Source: Nilaparvata lugens
Lineage: Eukaryota > Arthropoda > Insecta > Hemiptera > Delphacidae
NCBI RefSeq assembly: GCF_014356525.2
Contig: NC_052507.1
Coordinates: 58,440,053-58,504,052, forward strand
DNA length: 64,000 nt
Direction: 5' to 3'
Below the pieces are notes generated by a model. It saw only the letters and a list, made by a program, of their open reading frames with translations, did not search any database and was not told the DNA's origin. Positions 37,830 to 50,300 of this stretch are shown piece after piece. The position numbers and the translations under genes are program-made. Numbering within the stretch: the first letter of the stretch is position 1; each line of letters starts with the position of its first letter.

Positions 37830-38382
37830 GGTGTGGCGCACTCGCACAACTCTCCTCGCCGTTATGAAAGTTTCCATTATAATTTGAAATCAATCAGCTG
37901 ACAAGATCAATTTATTCTGCTATCTCCTCCAGTGAATAATTTAATAGGATCAATGGAGGTATGTAGAATACATTTTAGGCAAATTGGAATCAACAGTTGC
38001 CTCTCTCTTCAAGTTTGCATTTGAATAATGACATTCTCTCGAATTTCGAACTTATTTTTAATATTGGATGAAAATATTACTGGACATTAATTGTAGAGAT
38101 TTTCATGCTCAATCTTTTCCACTTTTTCGTTCAAATTGGAAATCTGAACTTTGCATGTATGGGGCGGAGCTCCTGAAATTTTTACAGATATGGGACTTGT
38201 GGTAGTTGATAGAGCTTATCAATGACTATTTAAGGTATGAATTTGATCAAAATCGTTGAAGTCGTTTTTTGAGAAAATCGCGAATAACCCTGTGGTAATT
38301 TAGAAATTGGGATACCTTAATTTTTTCGGAAAGCAATACTTTGCTTACCTATGGTTATACGGCGAGGAAAGTAAAAAAGTTT
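37830..38382. repeat. Interspersed repeat, 'tggtgtggcgcactc...ggcgaggaaagtaaa'
   Basis: The left edge 'tctggtgtggcgcactcgca' and right edge 'acggcgaggaaagtaaaaaa' match, from memory, a very common planthopper repeat that also contains 'cggaaagcaatactttgctt'. Internal sequence ('tttttgagaaaatcgcgaat') fits. Not verified by search. Confidence 0.5.
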
Positions 38383-39753
38383 TATTTAATCTCTGGTAAT
38401 ACGGTTAGCAGAATGTGGTATATTGATCAAAGCCCAACATCACTTAAAATTCTATATACATTAAGTTACTCATAATATAGAACTTGATATTACTCAGATG
38501 GATAATGAATCCCAAGTAATGTATTTGGTCGGGGGTGTGTCACGAACACACGTTTTCGGTTTCTAAAGGTCCTTATTTAGTTGTAAATTAGTTAATAGAG
38601 AGTGCTCACCCATTTAGTGGGGATCGAGCGCATAGAATAGTGGTTACTTCAACTTAACAAAATGTTTATACAATTTGCAAGGGGTGACAAAAATATACAA
38701 TATCTATAGTGATGGTGGATTAAATGTATTATATGACTGTGTATTAAATGTTATCAAAGTTTGAAGTTGAGTTGAATTATTTTTAGAAATTTGTGACGAC
38801 TTATCCTGAAAACGATTCAATAGACCTGGAGCTACTAGCTTCATGTATTTTATCCGTATAAATGATAAAATCAATGGAGCTCTAAACAATCAAGGACTGT
38901 AATATATGATTCTTATAAGGCTTCAACAAAGATAAGAACTCTAAGTTACAAGATTATTGACAACTATGAGTGATTCAAATATCATATATAATATATATAT
39001 TGAAAATAGTGTTGCTATTCAGTAAACATGTTGATTGATTATTACTTTTGGTAAACGTTTATTCTTCGCACCCTTTTCCATAAAATTTTTGGACTGTAAC
39101 GCATACTTTATAAACACGTTAATATTTCAACTAGTTGTTAATTCACATCCTATTCCGTCTAGTTGATGTTTCGCCGTCAACTATTCCAGCACACTACATA
39201 TATCCATCGCTCCTCTTCGTTAATCTTGCGTGTCAGAACCGTGCCACGAATTTGGGCCAATTCGCCATTACATCGCAGACAAAAAACAAGCAGACAAAGC
39301 GGTGTTCAACGCTTGCAGCTTCCTGCTACTGATGGACAATGACGGTATAATGAGGGCCTGAATAATATACTCTTGATAGCATCGAAAAGGATTCAGATTC
39401 AGGATAAACAAGGAGAAGTCCTTGATGCCCTGTATTCAACTGCTATTACTGATCTTTTAGCGATGCGCGAGTAAGTAAATTTTGGGAAACTCAGGATTTC
39501 AATATCACAATAATAATTGAAGAAAAAAAATTATAAGAATGCAATAATATTTTAAAACTTAAAATTTTATATTAAACTTTAATATTAAAACTTATAACTT
39601 AATACTCAGTGGAATAATATTGCACTATATTTCAATACCGGTATATTATATTGTAGCAAAAATAAAAATTTAACGCTTAGAATGTATTTTAAACTACAGA
39701 ATACTAGCAACAAATTCAGTGACTGGACCAAAAAATGAATTCGATCGAATGAG
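38383..39753. other. No gene seen apart from a candidate exon
   Basis: AT-rich. Short frames only, aside from the candidate HAP2 terminal exon at 38704-38805. Confidence 0.4.
38704..38805 (-). CDS. Candidate last coding exon of HAP2
   Basis: On the minus strand an acceptor 'tcgttttcag' is followed in phase 0 by 33 codons and TAG (start DKSSQISKNN, end NTFNPPSL). The last confident HAP2 exon (47216-47338) ends in phase 0, so the join is in frame and hydrophilic, as a cytoplasmic tail would be. The 8.4-kb intron would contain the Foldback element. No poly(A) signal directly follows. The tail of this family is not conserved, so this rests on splice signals only. Confidence 0.3.
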   Translation of the reverse strand, partial: DKSSQISKNNSTQLQTLITFNTQSYNTFNPPSL

Positions 39754-40540
39754 ATGAAGTCCATTCATATCAACTTCACAAACAAAAATATCAATGATCC
39801 TATTCGTATAAATCTAAATGGGAATGTAGTATCACATAGCAACACCGCAAAATACCTTGGAATGACTCTTGACGCCAAGTTGAAATGGAAAGAGCATATC
39901 AAGAGTTTGGTGTTTTAATTTCTCTAAATTCAAAATCTTTAGCTTATTTTTGGACGAAAATTGAACTTGAACGTTTTACAGTAGAAACATAACCTATTTT
40001 TTGGACATTTTATTAATTTATCAAAATTTGGGAATGGAATAGATTTGGGCCAAGCCTGTTGTTCCTTCCTAATCATATTTATATGATTTGTGATTCTGTC
40101 AACGAATAAATAAATAAATAAATAAGATGAAAAGGAGTGAGCTGGGACTCAAATACAGTAAAATCTATTGGCTGTTGGGCAGACAATCACAACTCTCATT
40201 GGACAACAAAATATTGATTTATAAACGAATTCTAAAACCTGTCTGGACGTATGGTATTCAGCTTTGGGGCTGCTCTAGAGAATATCTAACTAACATCAAT
40301 CAGATTCAAACATTCCAAAACAAAGTACTGCGGAACATGGTGAATGCGCCCTGGTACATAAGGAACAGCGATTTGCACCGAGATCTATACATCCCCTATG
40401 TGACCAGTGAAATAAGAAGATTGGCAGCCCATCATGAGTCACGTCTTCATCAACACGACAACATCGAAGTCATCCAACTACTAGACAGCACTGAACTCAC
40501 AAGGAGGTTGAAGAGAACAAAGCCCTTCGAGTTGGTGTAG
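39754..40540 (+). pseudogene. Jockey-like reverse transcriptase C-terminal fragment
   Basis: The first part (39754-39903) encodes about 50 residues including VVSHSNTAKYLGMTLDAKLK and WKEHIK. The second (40127-40540) continues with KRSELGLKYSKIYWLLGR, LKPVWTYGIQLWG, QNKVLRNMVNAPWYIRN and IPYVTSEI, then a stop. These are the post-YADD parts of Jockey-clade LINE ORF2. About 220 bp of foreign DNA separates the halves. The upstream RT core is missing. Confidence 0.8.
39904..40126 (+). mobile_element. Short insertion with (AATA)n tail inside the Jockey-like fragment
   Basis: This segment interrupts the RT frame between HIK and KRS codons and ends 'caacgaataaataaataaat', like the tail of a LINE- or SINE-derived insertion. 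No open frame. Exact ends and target duplication are not resolved. Confidence 0.6.
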
Positions 40541-41690
40541 TGCTAGTGAAGCGAAAAAAGTATAAATTAAAATAAATGTGTAGCGAAAGAATTTAAAAGT
40601 AGAAGAATTATAGATTGGAACTGTAGGCTTCACTGGAAGACTTTAGCAATAAAAATTAATATTTTAGGATGAGAAATAAGAGAACAAAATTAATGGTTAG
40701 TCCTAGTGACTAGTTTTAATGGAAGTAATGATAAAAAAATAGAATGTATTCATTTGAATAGCTTAAGAAAATGACAATTCATATATTTTGACTTCCCAGA
40801 ACGTATAATTGATATTTTCACATGCTTCAATGCCATTGAACATTGACATCTATATTGCTCTCTAGCCATCAATATTGACAGTTGAACTTTTCTGTTTACA
40901 TTCTTCCCGCACATAATTTTGGAAAATTCTTTATAGAGTATCGGTAATGTATTTCTTCTCCAAATTGAAAGTATGCTAACAGTCCATACAAACAGGAAAC
41001 AACATTGCGATTTTTCAAAATATTTTAGGAAGGGATTTTCATTTCATGAACATGACTCCATTTTGGTGATTCCATTCTCAGGCAATTCCATTGATACAGA
41101 TTCCAACTTCTAAATTCATAAAAGATACTCTGGTTTCTCCAAGAAACCAAAGTCTTGTGAGACTTCGTTCTTATTGATCTCAGCTTTAGGATAGCTAGTT
41201 TTCATCCAACGTTTTATGTCTGAGTTTTCTGTAATTCGGAATAATAAATTAATCTCCAAAATAAAATGGTAGCCTATAAGAATAATGTTTAAGATTAGCT
41301 CTAAACTAATTCAGTACAATAGTTTTGTTGTGAAAGCCGAAACTTGTCCCGCTATATGAAATTTTTCGGACTCAAATTCTGAAAAGAATTCGTATTTTAA
41401 TCATTCTCCACCATCTTTGAAATGATTTTCATCCAACCCGGTTGAACATTTAAGGTTATTGGAATTTCCCGTTCATTTAGGAGTATCGAAAATCTGTGAA
41501 GGATAGATTATATTAAGAGGAAAAGGAAATATATGGAACTCACATTCAACTTATCTTCGTTTTTCCCCACAAAAATCAAGCATTGGTTTGATAAGTCAAC
41601 ATTGTAGCCCTGCAAGAAAAGATGTTTTGATGAGGATAGCCGTATTTTCTAATAAATCACACCACTGCAGAAAATATTAAGATAGAACTA
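40541..41690. other. No gene seen
   Basis: AT-rich, stop-rich. Lies in the proposed last HAP2 intron. Confidence 0.4.
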
Positions 41691-42689
41691 ATAGCCCAGT
41701 CAATGAAGGTCCAAAAAAGCAGTTTCGATCCGAAAATTAAATAAAAGCTGAATTTCCCCACCATCGATAGAACCCTCCCAGAGGGTCATTCTCCCAAAAG
41801 TCCCAAAAAATCCCCTTGGAGCTTTCCGCCCCAACCCCCTAAAACATGAAAAATGCAGGTAAACACGGGAAATCAATTATCTCTGTAACCATTGATCGGA
41901 AACAGTTCTATCATATGCCATTCAATTAGTTACATTATGGACTACAATATTAGTTATATTCATTTTTTCAATAAAATTAACAGTTTTCTTGATAAAATGA
42001 TATATATGTAAAAATTGAGGGGGTTTGTGATTTGATTTTTTTGTTTTCTCCGATTAACCTCGAAACAAGTAGTTTTAAAGAAAAATGAGCCAAATAATTA
42101 ATGTAGCCACTCTCATTGCAAATTCATTGGTGTATATTGTTATGTATTTGCGATTCAATTTGACGCTGTGGAAAGGGAAACAGTCGACGCGGAACGGCGC
42201 GGCTGACTCTCTTAGCCATAGTAAACAGCAAACTGGAAATCAATTATCTCTGTAACCATTAATCGGAAAAAAATCTATCATATGTCATTCGATTCGTTAC
42301 ATTATGGACTAAAATATTAGTCGTATTCATTTCCTCAATAAATCAAACAGTTTCCTTGATAAAATAATATATACATAAAAATGTAGGGGTTTTTCGATTT
42401 GATTTTTGTTTTCTCCGATTAACTTCGAAGCAAATAATCTAAAGAAAATTAGACAAATAATTAATGTAGCCACATTCATTGCGAATCCATTGATGTATAT
42501 TGTTATTCATTTGCGATTCGATTTGACGCTGTGGAAGGGGAAACAGTCGACGCGGTATGGCGTGGCTGACTCTCTTCACCATAATAAACAGTAAAATACG
42601 ACAGTAGTAGGCCTACTGCTTTCTAAGTTGCATCTTATTCACACCATGGCGCTCGAAACAATCAATTTTGTCTATTGTTATGACATGCG
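41691..42689. repeat. Left arm: two ~360-bp units in inverted orientation
   Basis: Inverted counterparts of the right-arm units, with 'actctcttagccatagtaaa' near 42208 and 'actctcttcaccataataaa' near 42570. The inner end 'ttgtctattgttatgacatg' pairs with 44965-44990. Confidence 0.9.
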
Positions 42690-44964
42690 ATGAAACTAAT
42701 TTTTCACATTTTAATTCTCTAAATTCTCTAAAATCATTTTGTTGTTATAGATGTGCTAAATCATGCATTCTATGACAGACAAAGATATTGTTTGCAACCG
42801 ATAAAATATTCATACTATTACATAATAATACATATTTAAAATATGTGTGTATGATTATAATTCTATGCTAAAATTTATCATAAGTTTTGTCAAAAACTGA
42901 GATAAATCATAGATTACAATAGTGTTAACAGTGGCAATTTCCTGAAAAATCATAGCGTGCAGTGTTAGCTGTTTTCTACAGTTAATATTCTTCAAGCCAG
43001 GTTGATAATATACCTTCAGTTGAGCCAAATATATAAGACGGCTGAGGCATAAAAAAAAATATACATTGGGATAGTTGAGTCGAAACTTTCTATGATTCTC
43101 TCTGTAAAGTAGCTTATCTTCCGTTCTTACAAGTTGAATCTAGATTATTTAGACAGTTCAATATGAAAATTCAGTAGATTCTAAAGATGAAAGCCATGCA
43201 AAAATACAAATTAAGGAAGAGTAAGCATGCATAAAAGGTAGGAAAATCATGAAAGTGTTTCACATTTAACCACAAAGTACCCTACCGTATAAGATTAATT
43301 GAAAGACGATTCATCATCTTCTATTATTTTTGTTAACACATCGATTTTTCACCTCCACTCGCATCTTGTCATTCACTATACAAGGTTGGCAGAAGCTTTT
43401 CTTTATGTCGATTAATGTTGATTGAAATTGATTTTGATTAGGGCACCAAAAGGATAGATCATTTTCTATTTGGAGCATTCAAATTGAATCTATTTACAGA
43501 TTTAGTTGGGTGAAGCTTTTTGAAAAATGTACCTGATTATCAATTCCATGGTTTTTATACCATTCTAGTTCATTGTGATCATTGAAGGGTTGAAGTGATG
43601 AGTTAGTTCAAGTGAATTCTAGTACACAAGTATATTGTGCTTATGATGGGCTCTTCTTTATTTTCTATCGATGTTTTGCTCCAGTAGAGAAAATTTAAAA
43701 TGTTGGTTCCACATTTTATAAGCTTTAAAAATAATATAAATTTGATAAGTCCAATATCAAATTAATCGATGTTGACTTTCATTGAATCGCTTTGTATCAA
43801 TGTTACTTGCACTGTTTGCAATTCATCACTATTCTCTCAAGAATTAGTTTTTTATGAATTTCATGATATGAAAATTGAAATTCAAATGCTTTTTGGATGA
43901 CGTTCACATTCCACTGGTTTTTTTCAATAATTGTTACGTTGAAGAGTGAGGCAAGTCAATCCATTTGGAAGTAAAAGGAAATCACAGTGCGATTTGAACA
44001 GTGGATAGTAACTTTGAAATTCAGTTGCTCAATTCATTACGGCTTGATACTATCATTTATAATTATAGTTGATCAGAAATATGGATTGTCTATAATGTTT
44101 ATATTTCAGTTTGACCAATCTTCTATCACAGTCTCGCTTTCATTCATAAACATGATAATCCTAAATACGTTGGTTACCTTAAAGATGTAGCTTATCTTAC
44201 GTCGAACAATGCACAATATAAACAATTTTCATTAAATTACTATTATGATAATCATTGGAATTTCTGCCTGTGATTGAGAAAAAGTCATTTTATGAGCCTT
44301 GAAATTCATACCTAGAAAAAGTTGCATTATTACTAGAAATTTTGTTATTTTTACTATTTATTATAGGTACTGTACATTGATTTCTGTGATTATAGAGATC
44401 AACTACTTTATTCTGAATCAGGATAAGGATAAATAGGGAAATTGTGAGATGGGGATAACATCCATAGTTACATAGCATCAATTTGAAAGCTCTGATAATA
44501 ATGATTTGAACGGAACTGCGATTCTGGCTTGGTATTGCCTCTTCATGTTCAGTGAGAATAGTAAGCTTCAGAATAATTCGTTCTCACTATATGTGATAAT
44601 ATATTTGATAACATTTGTTAATATTTGAACCGAATGTGCAACAAATTGATCTACTTTCAGCTTGAAAATTTTTTTGTTTTTTTTTTCTTGAAAATAAATT
44701 TTGAATCTTAATTTTTACAAAATAAGGATGAGATGAAGGAGTCGGACACATAATATATCATGAAACTGATGAAAAACATCAATATCTGAAACTAGAGTTA
44801 TCAAATTGTGTTACCTCTGACTCGTATGGAGAAGGCACACTTCAAATTAATATAATAAATTCTGTGAGAAAACAACGAATTCCTGATTTTTATCATGAGC
44901 ATGGTTAAATCAAGAAAATTGTAATATTTTTTAAGAGTATTGAAAAGTGAAAATCTATATACAG
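42690..44964. other. Unique centre of the Foldback element
   Basis: AT-rich, with no frame over about 67 codons and no transposase motif seen. Confidence 0.4.
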
Positions 44965-47021
44965 CGCATGTCAAAACAATAGACAAAATTGATTGTTTCG
45001 AGCGCCATACTGTAAATGAGATGCAATGTAGACAGCAGTATTATTCTGTTTACTATGGTGAAAGGAGTCAGCCGCGTCGGCTGTTTCCCCTTCCACAGCG
45101 TCAACTTGAATCGCAAATACATAACAATATACATAAATGGATTCGCAATGAATGTGGCTACAATAATTATTCGTCACATTGTTCTTTAAAACTACTTGCT
45201 TCGAAGTTAATCAGAGAAAACAAAAAAATCAAATCGAAAAACCCCTAAATTTTTACATTATATTATTTTATTAAGGAAACTGTTCGATTTATTGAGGAAA
45301 TTAGTTCGACTAATATTGTAGTCCTTAATTTAACGAATCGAATGGCATATGATAGATTTTTTCCCGATTAATGTTTACAGAGATAATTGAATTCCAGTTT
45401 GCTGTTTACTATGGCTAAGAGAGTCAGCCGCGCCGTTCCGCGTTGACTGTTTCCCCTTCCACGGCGTCAACTTGAATCGCAAATACATAACAATATACAT
45501 AAATGGATTCGCAATGAATGTGGCTACAATAATATTATCCGTCACATTGTTCTTTAAAACTACTTGCTTCGAAGTTAATCAGAGAAAACAAAAAAATCAA
45601 ATCGAAAAACCCCTAAATTTTTACATTATATTATTTTATCAAGGAAACTGTTCGATTTATTGAGGAAATTAGTTCGACTAATATTGTAGTCCTTAATTTA
45701 ACGAATCGAATGGCATATGATAGATTTTTTCCGATTAATGTTACAGAGATAATTGAATTCCAGTTTGCTGTTTACTATGGCTAAGAGAGTCAGCCGCGCC
45801 GTTCCGCGTTGACTGTTTCCCCTTCCACGGCATCAACTTGAATCGCAAATACATAACAATAAATGGATTCGCAATGAATGTGGCTACAATAATTATTCGT
45901 CACATTGTTCTTTAAAACTACTTGCTTCGAAGTTAATCAGAGAAAACAAAAAAATCAAATCGAAAAACCCCTAAATTTTTACATTATATTATTTTATTAA
46001 GGAAACTGTTCGATTTATTGAGGAAATTAGTTCGACTAATATTGTAGTCCTTAATTTAACGAATCGAATGGCATATGATAGATTTTTTCCCGATTAATGT
46101 TTACAGAGATAATTGAATTCCAGTTTGCTGTTTACTATGGCTAAGAGAGTCAGCCGCGCCGTTCCGCGTTGACTGTTTCCCCTTCCACGGCGTCAACTTG
46201 AATCGCAAATACATAACAATATACATAAATGGATTCGCAATGAATGTGGCTACAATAATATTATCCGTCACATTGTTCTTTAAAACTACTTGCTTCGAAG
46301 TTAATCGAAGAAAACAAAAAAATCAAATCGAAAAACCCCTAAATTTTTACATTATATTATTTTATCAAGAAACTGTTCGATTTATGAGGAAATTAATTCG
46401 ACTAATATTGTAGTCCTTAATTTGACGAATCGAATGGCATATGATAGATTTTTTCCCGATTAATGTTTACAGAGATAATTGAATTCCAGTTTGCTGTTTA
46501 CTATGGCTAAGAGAGTCAGCCGCGCCGTTCCGCGTTGACTGTTTCCCCTTCCACGGCGTCAAATCGAATCGCAATACATAACAATATACATCAATGGATT
46601 TGCAATAAGAGTGGCTACATTAATTATTCGGCTCATTTTTCTTTAAAACTACTTGCTTCGAAGTTAATCGAAGAAAACAAAAAAATCAAATCGCAAACCC
46701 CCTAAATTTTTACATATATATTAATTTATCAAGAAAACTGTTAATTTTATTGAAAAAATGAATGAAACTAAATATTGTAGTCCATAATGTAACTGATCGA
46801 ATGGCATATAATAGAGCTGTTTCCGATCAATGGGTACAGAGATGATTGATTTTCCGTGATTACCTGCATTTTTCAACTTTGAGGGGTGCTAGGGGGGAAA
46901 GCTCCAAGGGGATTTCTTGGGACTTTTGGGAGAATGACCCTCTGGGAGGGTTCTATCGATGGTAGAAGATTCAGCTTTTATTTAATTTTCGGATCGAAAA
47001 AACCTTTATTGACTGGGCTAT
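44965..47021. repeat. Right arm: five tandem ~360-bp units
   Basis: The landmark 'tttactatggctaagagagt' recurs near 45405, 45768, 46132 and 46497, with a diverged first copy near 45050 (tttactatggtgaaaggagt). Units carry a GC-rich box (cagccgcgccgttccgcg) and 'ggcgtcaacttgaatcgcaa'. Middle units are nearly identical, which suggests recent homogenisation or array expansion. Confidence 0.92.
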
Positions 47022-47215
47022 AACACTTATCACAGAGAGAAAGTGATATAGTACCTTGCACTGTACATTATCTTGATACTGAGATAATCATCATCCTCAT
47101 ATCATCTTTATAAACTACTGTACTTTGTGGGATACATTATTTTCGTGGAATAATCAATTGTAATTCTAGAAAAAACATGTTTGATTATTATAGAAATTCT
47201 TCTAAAAGGTTATAC

Positions 47216-47338
47216 CTTCACGTCCTCCACACAGCGTCTCCTCTCTTCAATAACAGAATTGACAGTAACACTTTCATCTTCCAGTTCGTTGCTGCTGGTG
47301 CTGCTATCATCATCATCCAATTCTGACGTCTCATCAGA
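47216..47338 (-). CDS. HAP2: HAP2 exon k, acidic cytoplasmic tail
   Basis: Acceptor 'tttttttgcag', donor AAG|gtataa, 41 codons, phase 0 both ends. Encodes ETSELDDDDSSTSSNELEDE and ends ERRRCVEDVK. Supported by splice signals, open frame and acidic continuity with the previous exon. Confidence 0.68.
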
Positions 47339-50300
47339 CTGCAAAAAAAGAGATTTTCATTCATATAATGTCCTTCTTATCTCATGTATCCATCAATTTC
47401 CAATTCCCAAAATTCAGTAATTACATGAAGAGATGCAAATGTACAATAACAGAACTCAGAATAAGGAAATTCTTAAATTATATGCCATATCGGTGTTGAA
47501 CTTGAGCAAATATATCAAAAGAGAATTTCCATCTAGTTTAGCTCTATTGATAACACTGATAGAAAATTTTTTAAATATTACAATGATATTCAAATAGTTT
47601 AGCATTATCGAATGTCGTGAATTTCTAATGATTATCCTCTCGTAGATCCCTCTCCTTGGTCGAGTAGCTTATATTCACTTTTAAAAATATTTATTATTCT
47701 AGAAACTCCATTTAAATTCGACTGTGCCATACCTTGAAATTGCAATAAATGGAAATGATACATTATGCAATGAACTATTAGAATCCCGTTCTGAATATGT
47801 GTTATTTTGAAACTCTTCTTATACTGGAATGAAAATGTTCTCAAGTGAAATCTGAATAGGAACACAAGAAACACAATAGAAACACAAGTCACTTCTTCGA
47901 ATTATTAAAACATTAAAAGTACTTTAGCTTATATTTCAGCGACATGTCTCATCTTCTGGTGAACGGATATGAAAAATTAAATAATTGATTGATTCAAAAA
48001 TAAATTGATTTAGAAAGGTACTATATTCGTTTTTGTTTATTAGTGAAAGTAGCTCTTGATATTCATAATAATTTAAATGAGAATAGTTTCTAACCTCATC
48101 ATCCTCATCATCATCGTCTTCCTCATCTTCTTCAGACAGGCAGCCGCAGCATAAAATGAATAGTATAAACTCCCATATCAGAAGAAACACAAAGAATATG
48201 TTGAGTATGAACTCTGAAAGTCTGAAAATGACAAAGGAAGAAATATATTAGGAGAATTCAGAATAGAATTCGGATTATGAAACGAATCAATATCGCCGAA
48301 AAATCTTCATATTAACGCTATGCAATTTACTAAATAGAGGAACTACTTCATTATATACTCAACATCTTCTATATGGTTTATCTCATTGTAAGAGTTGTGG
48401 AAACTTATAAAATTGTGATTTCAAGAATGTTGTAAAAATTAATAAGAAACATTATTAGTGAAATGAAGTACCTACCTAATTGTATGGAATGTAATTCAAG
48501 TTTATCGACAAATACATTGACTGTTGTCAATCACACATAACTCTAAACTGAACAAAATTGATCAAATGAGGTGAGATATAAGTTTAGTAATTAGAGTATG
48601 ATTCTTGTTTCCTATTGTTGATGTCTAATCCCGGTAATTCAGTGGATAATATAGAAACAAAACTTCTCACAAAATAACAACAATTGGATCTAAGTTTTTT
48701 TCTAATCTGAATTATTATCACTAACTCTAAACTTCAGAGTTCTCAGAATTATAAATCGTTCTGATTCCCTATCTTATTTTTTCTCTGTTGAGAAGAAAAA
48801 ATGTTTTTAATTCTTCAATAGTTCAGGAGAGATTTTGGTGATTCCAAGTGGGTGATTCTTGAATGGAGTTGCTTCATATGTTAAATGAGATTTTGGTAAT
48901 TCCAAGTGGGTGATGATTCTCAGATGAATCCTAAAGTTCTAGCTCTAGTAAGGTAGAAACTGATTAGTTGAATTTGGATGAATTGATTGAAATGAAACAC
49001 GTTTACACGTTAAGACATCAACCCAAACTCATTAGAAGAGTTGTCAGTTGTTACATTTTAACTTGATCTCAACTATTGTCAGAATTACAGCAATAAATTA
49101 TAGTTATATTGATCATAATTTCCAACTGGAAAATATATCAGCTCACTTGTTAAACAGTTTAATGTTGCGAGTATGAGATTCAGGATGAACTGCAAATGAT
49201 TGGACATCATGTTCAACGTCAAAGTCCTTCAGATCATCCTCCTTGTAGGCCGACAGATTCTTTGACGTGTTCTTGCAAACTGCCCACAGTCCATAGGATC
49301 CCACAACCGCGACACACAGGCCGATAATAGCTTTGAACAGACCTGAAGTTATTGAGATTAAAAAATTAGTAGGCCTGTAATGAAAACAGAACACGAATAT
49401 TAACTCTGATTCAAAGATACCACAATATAAAAACACAGGCAGAGGGTAGATGCAATAAGTCCTAAAAATCTGTTTTTATGAGAAAATTCAGTACAATGGA
49501 GACAAAAATGGAATATTGTAATATTGTCAAAGATTCTGGCTCGATTGAATTCATCACTTCTCAGGACAATAAATGTCTTCAAGAGAGACTTTTAGAGAAG
49601 AAGGGGATAGAAAATGGAGAGAAGAGGGAAAAGAAAAGGGAGGGGTAGTAGATGAAAAGGAGGAGTGGAAGAGAATTGGGGAGATGAAGAATGATAAGAA
49701 GAATGACAAAAGGGAGTAGTAGAAAAAGGTGGTGACGATGGGAGAATACATTGAGGAGAAAAGTGAGGAGAAGATGTAAAAGTAATAGCAGGATGAAAAT
49801 ATATAAAAATAAAAAGTAGAATAGGAAAGAATGGAAGGAGAAACAAATATGGAGGAAAGGAAAGAACTTAACATCGTGGAGTAGAGAATCAGAAGGAGGA
49901 AAAGGAAATTGTGAAGGAGGAAAATGATTGATTATAGTAGATAAGAGGAAGGGAATAAAGATAAGAAAGAGGGGGAATATGAATAATCATAGGAGAGAAT
50001 AAAAGGAGAAACAAATATGAACCGAAGGGAGGATCTCAATATCAAGGAGAAGGAGGATGAGAGGAAGAAGGAATCGCAGAGGATTTAAGAAGTAATGGAG
50101 GAGAAAATTTGGACAAAAAAGATTTATTAGATTAGCGAGAATATTAAGGAAAAGAAAGCAAAAAGAAAAGGAGGTTGAGAAGAAGAAGCATAATACGATT
50201 TAGAAGAAGTAGAAAAATATATTGTGATGAAGGTAAAGAGAAGATTGAGGATAATATGGAGATGTAGAAGAGGAAGGTGATTAAAATTAAAAGCAGGATT

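Larger units (their letters stand above)
41691..47021. mobile_element. Foldback-type element, 5.3 kb
   Basis: Outer ends ATAGCCCAGTCAAT and ATTGACTGGGCTAT are inverted complements. The left arm is 41691-42689 and the right arm 44965-47021, with a unique centre of about 2.3 kb. The outermost ~220 bp (including 'gaaccctcccagagggtcat' and complement) are single-copy in each arm. Inside, both arms are built of ~360-bp repeats, about two left and five right. This architecture (repeats inside long inverted ends) is that of Foldback transposons. The centre shows no transposase frame. The element begins about 195 bp downstream of the HAP2 exon ending at 47216. Confidence 0.85.

Noticed and set aside
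45472..46413. Repeated 63-71 codon open frames (NRKYITIYINGFAMNV...)
   Set aside because: They lie in the 360-bp repeats of the Foldback arms and recur because the DNA repeats; no coding signature.
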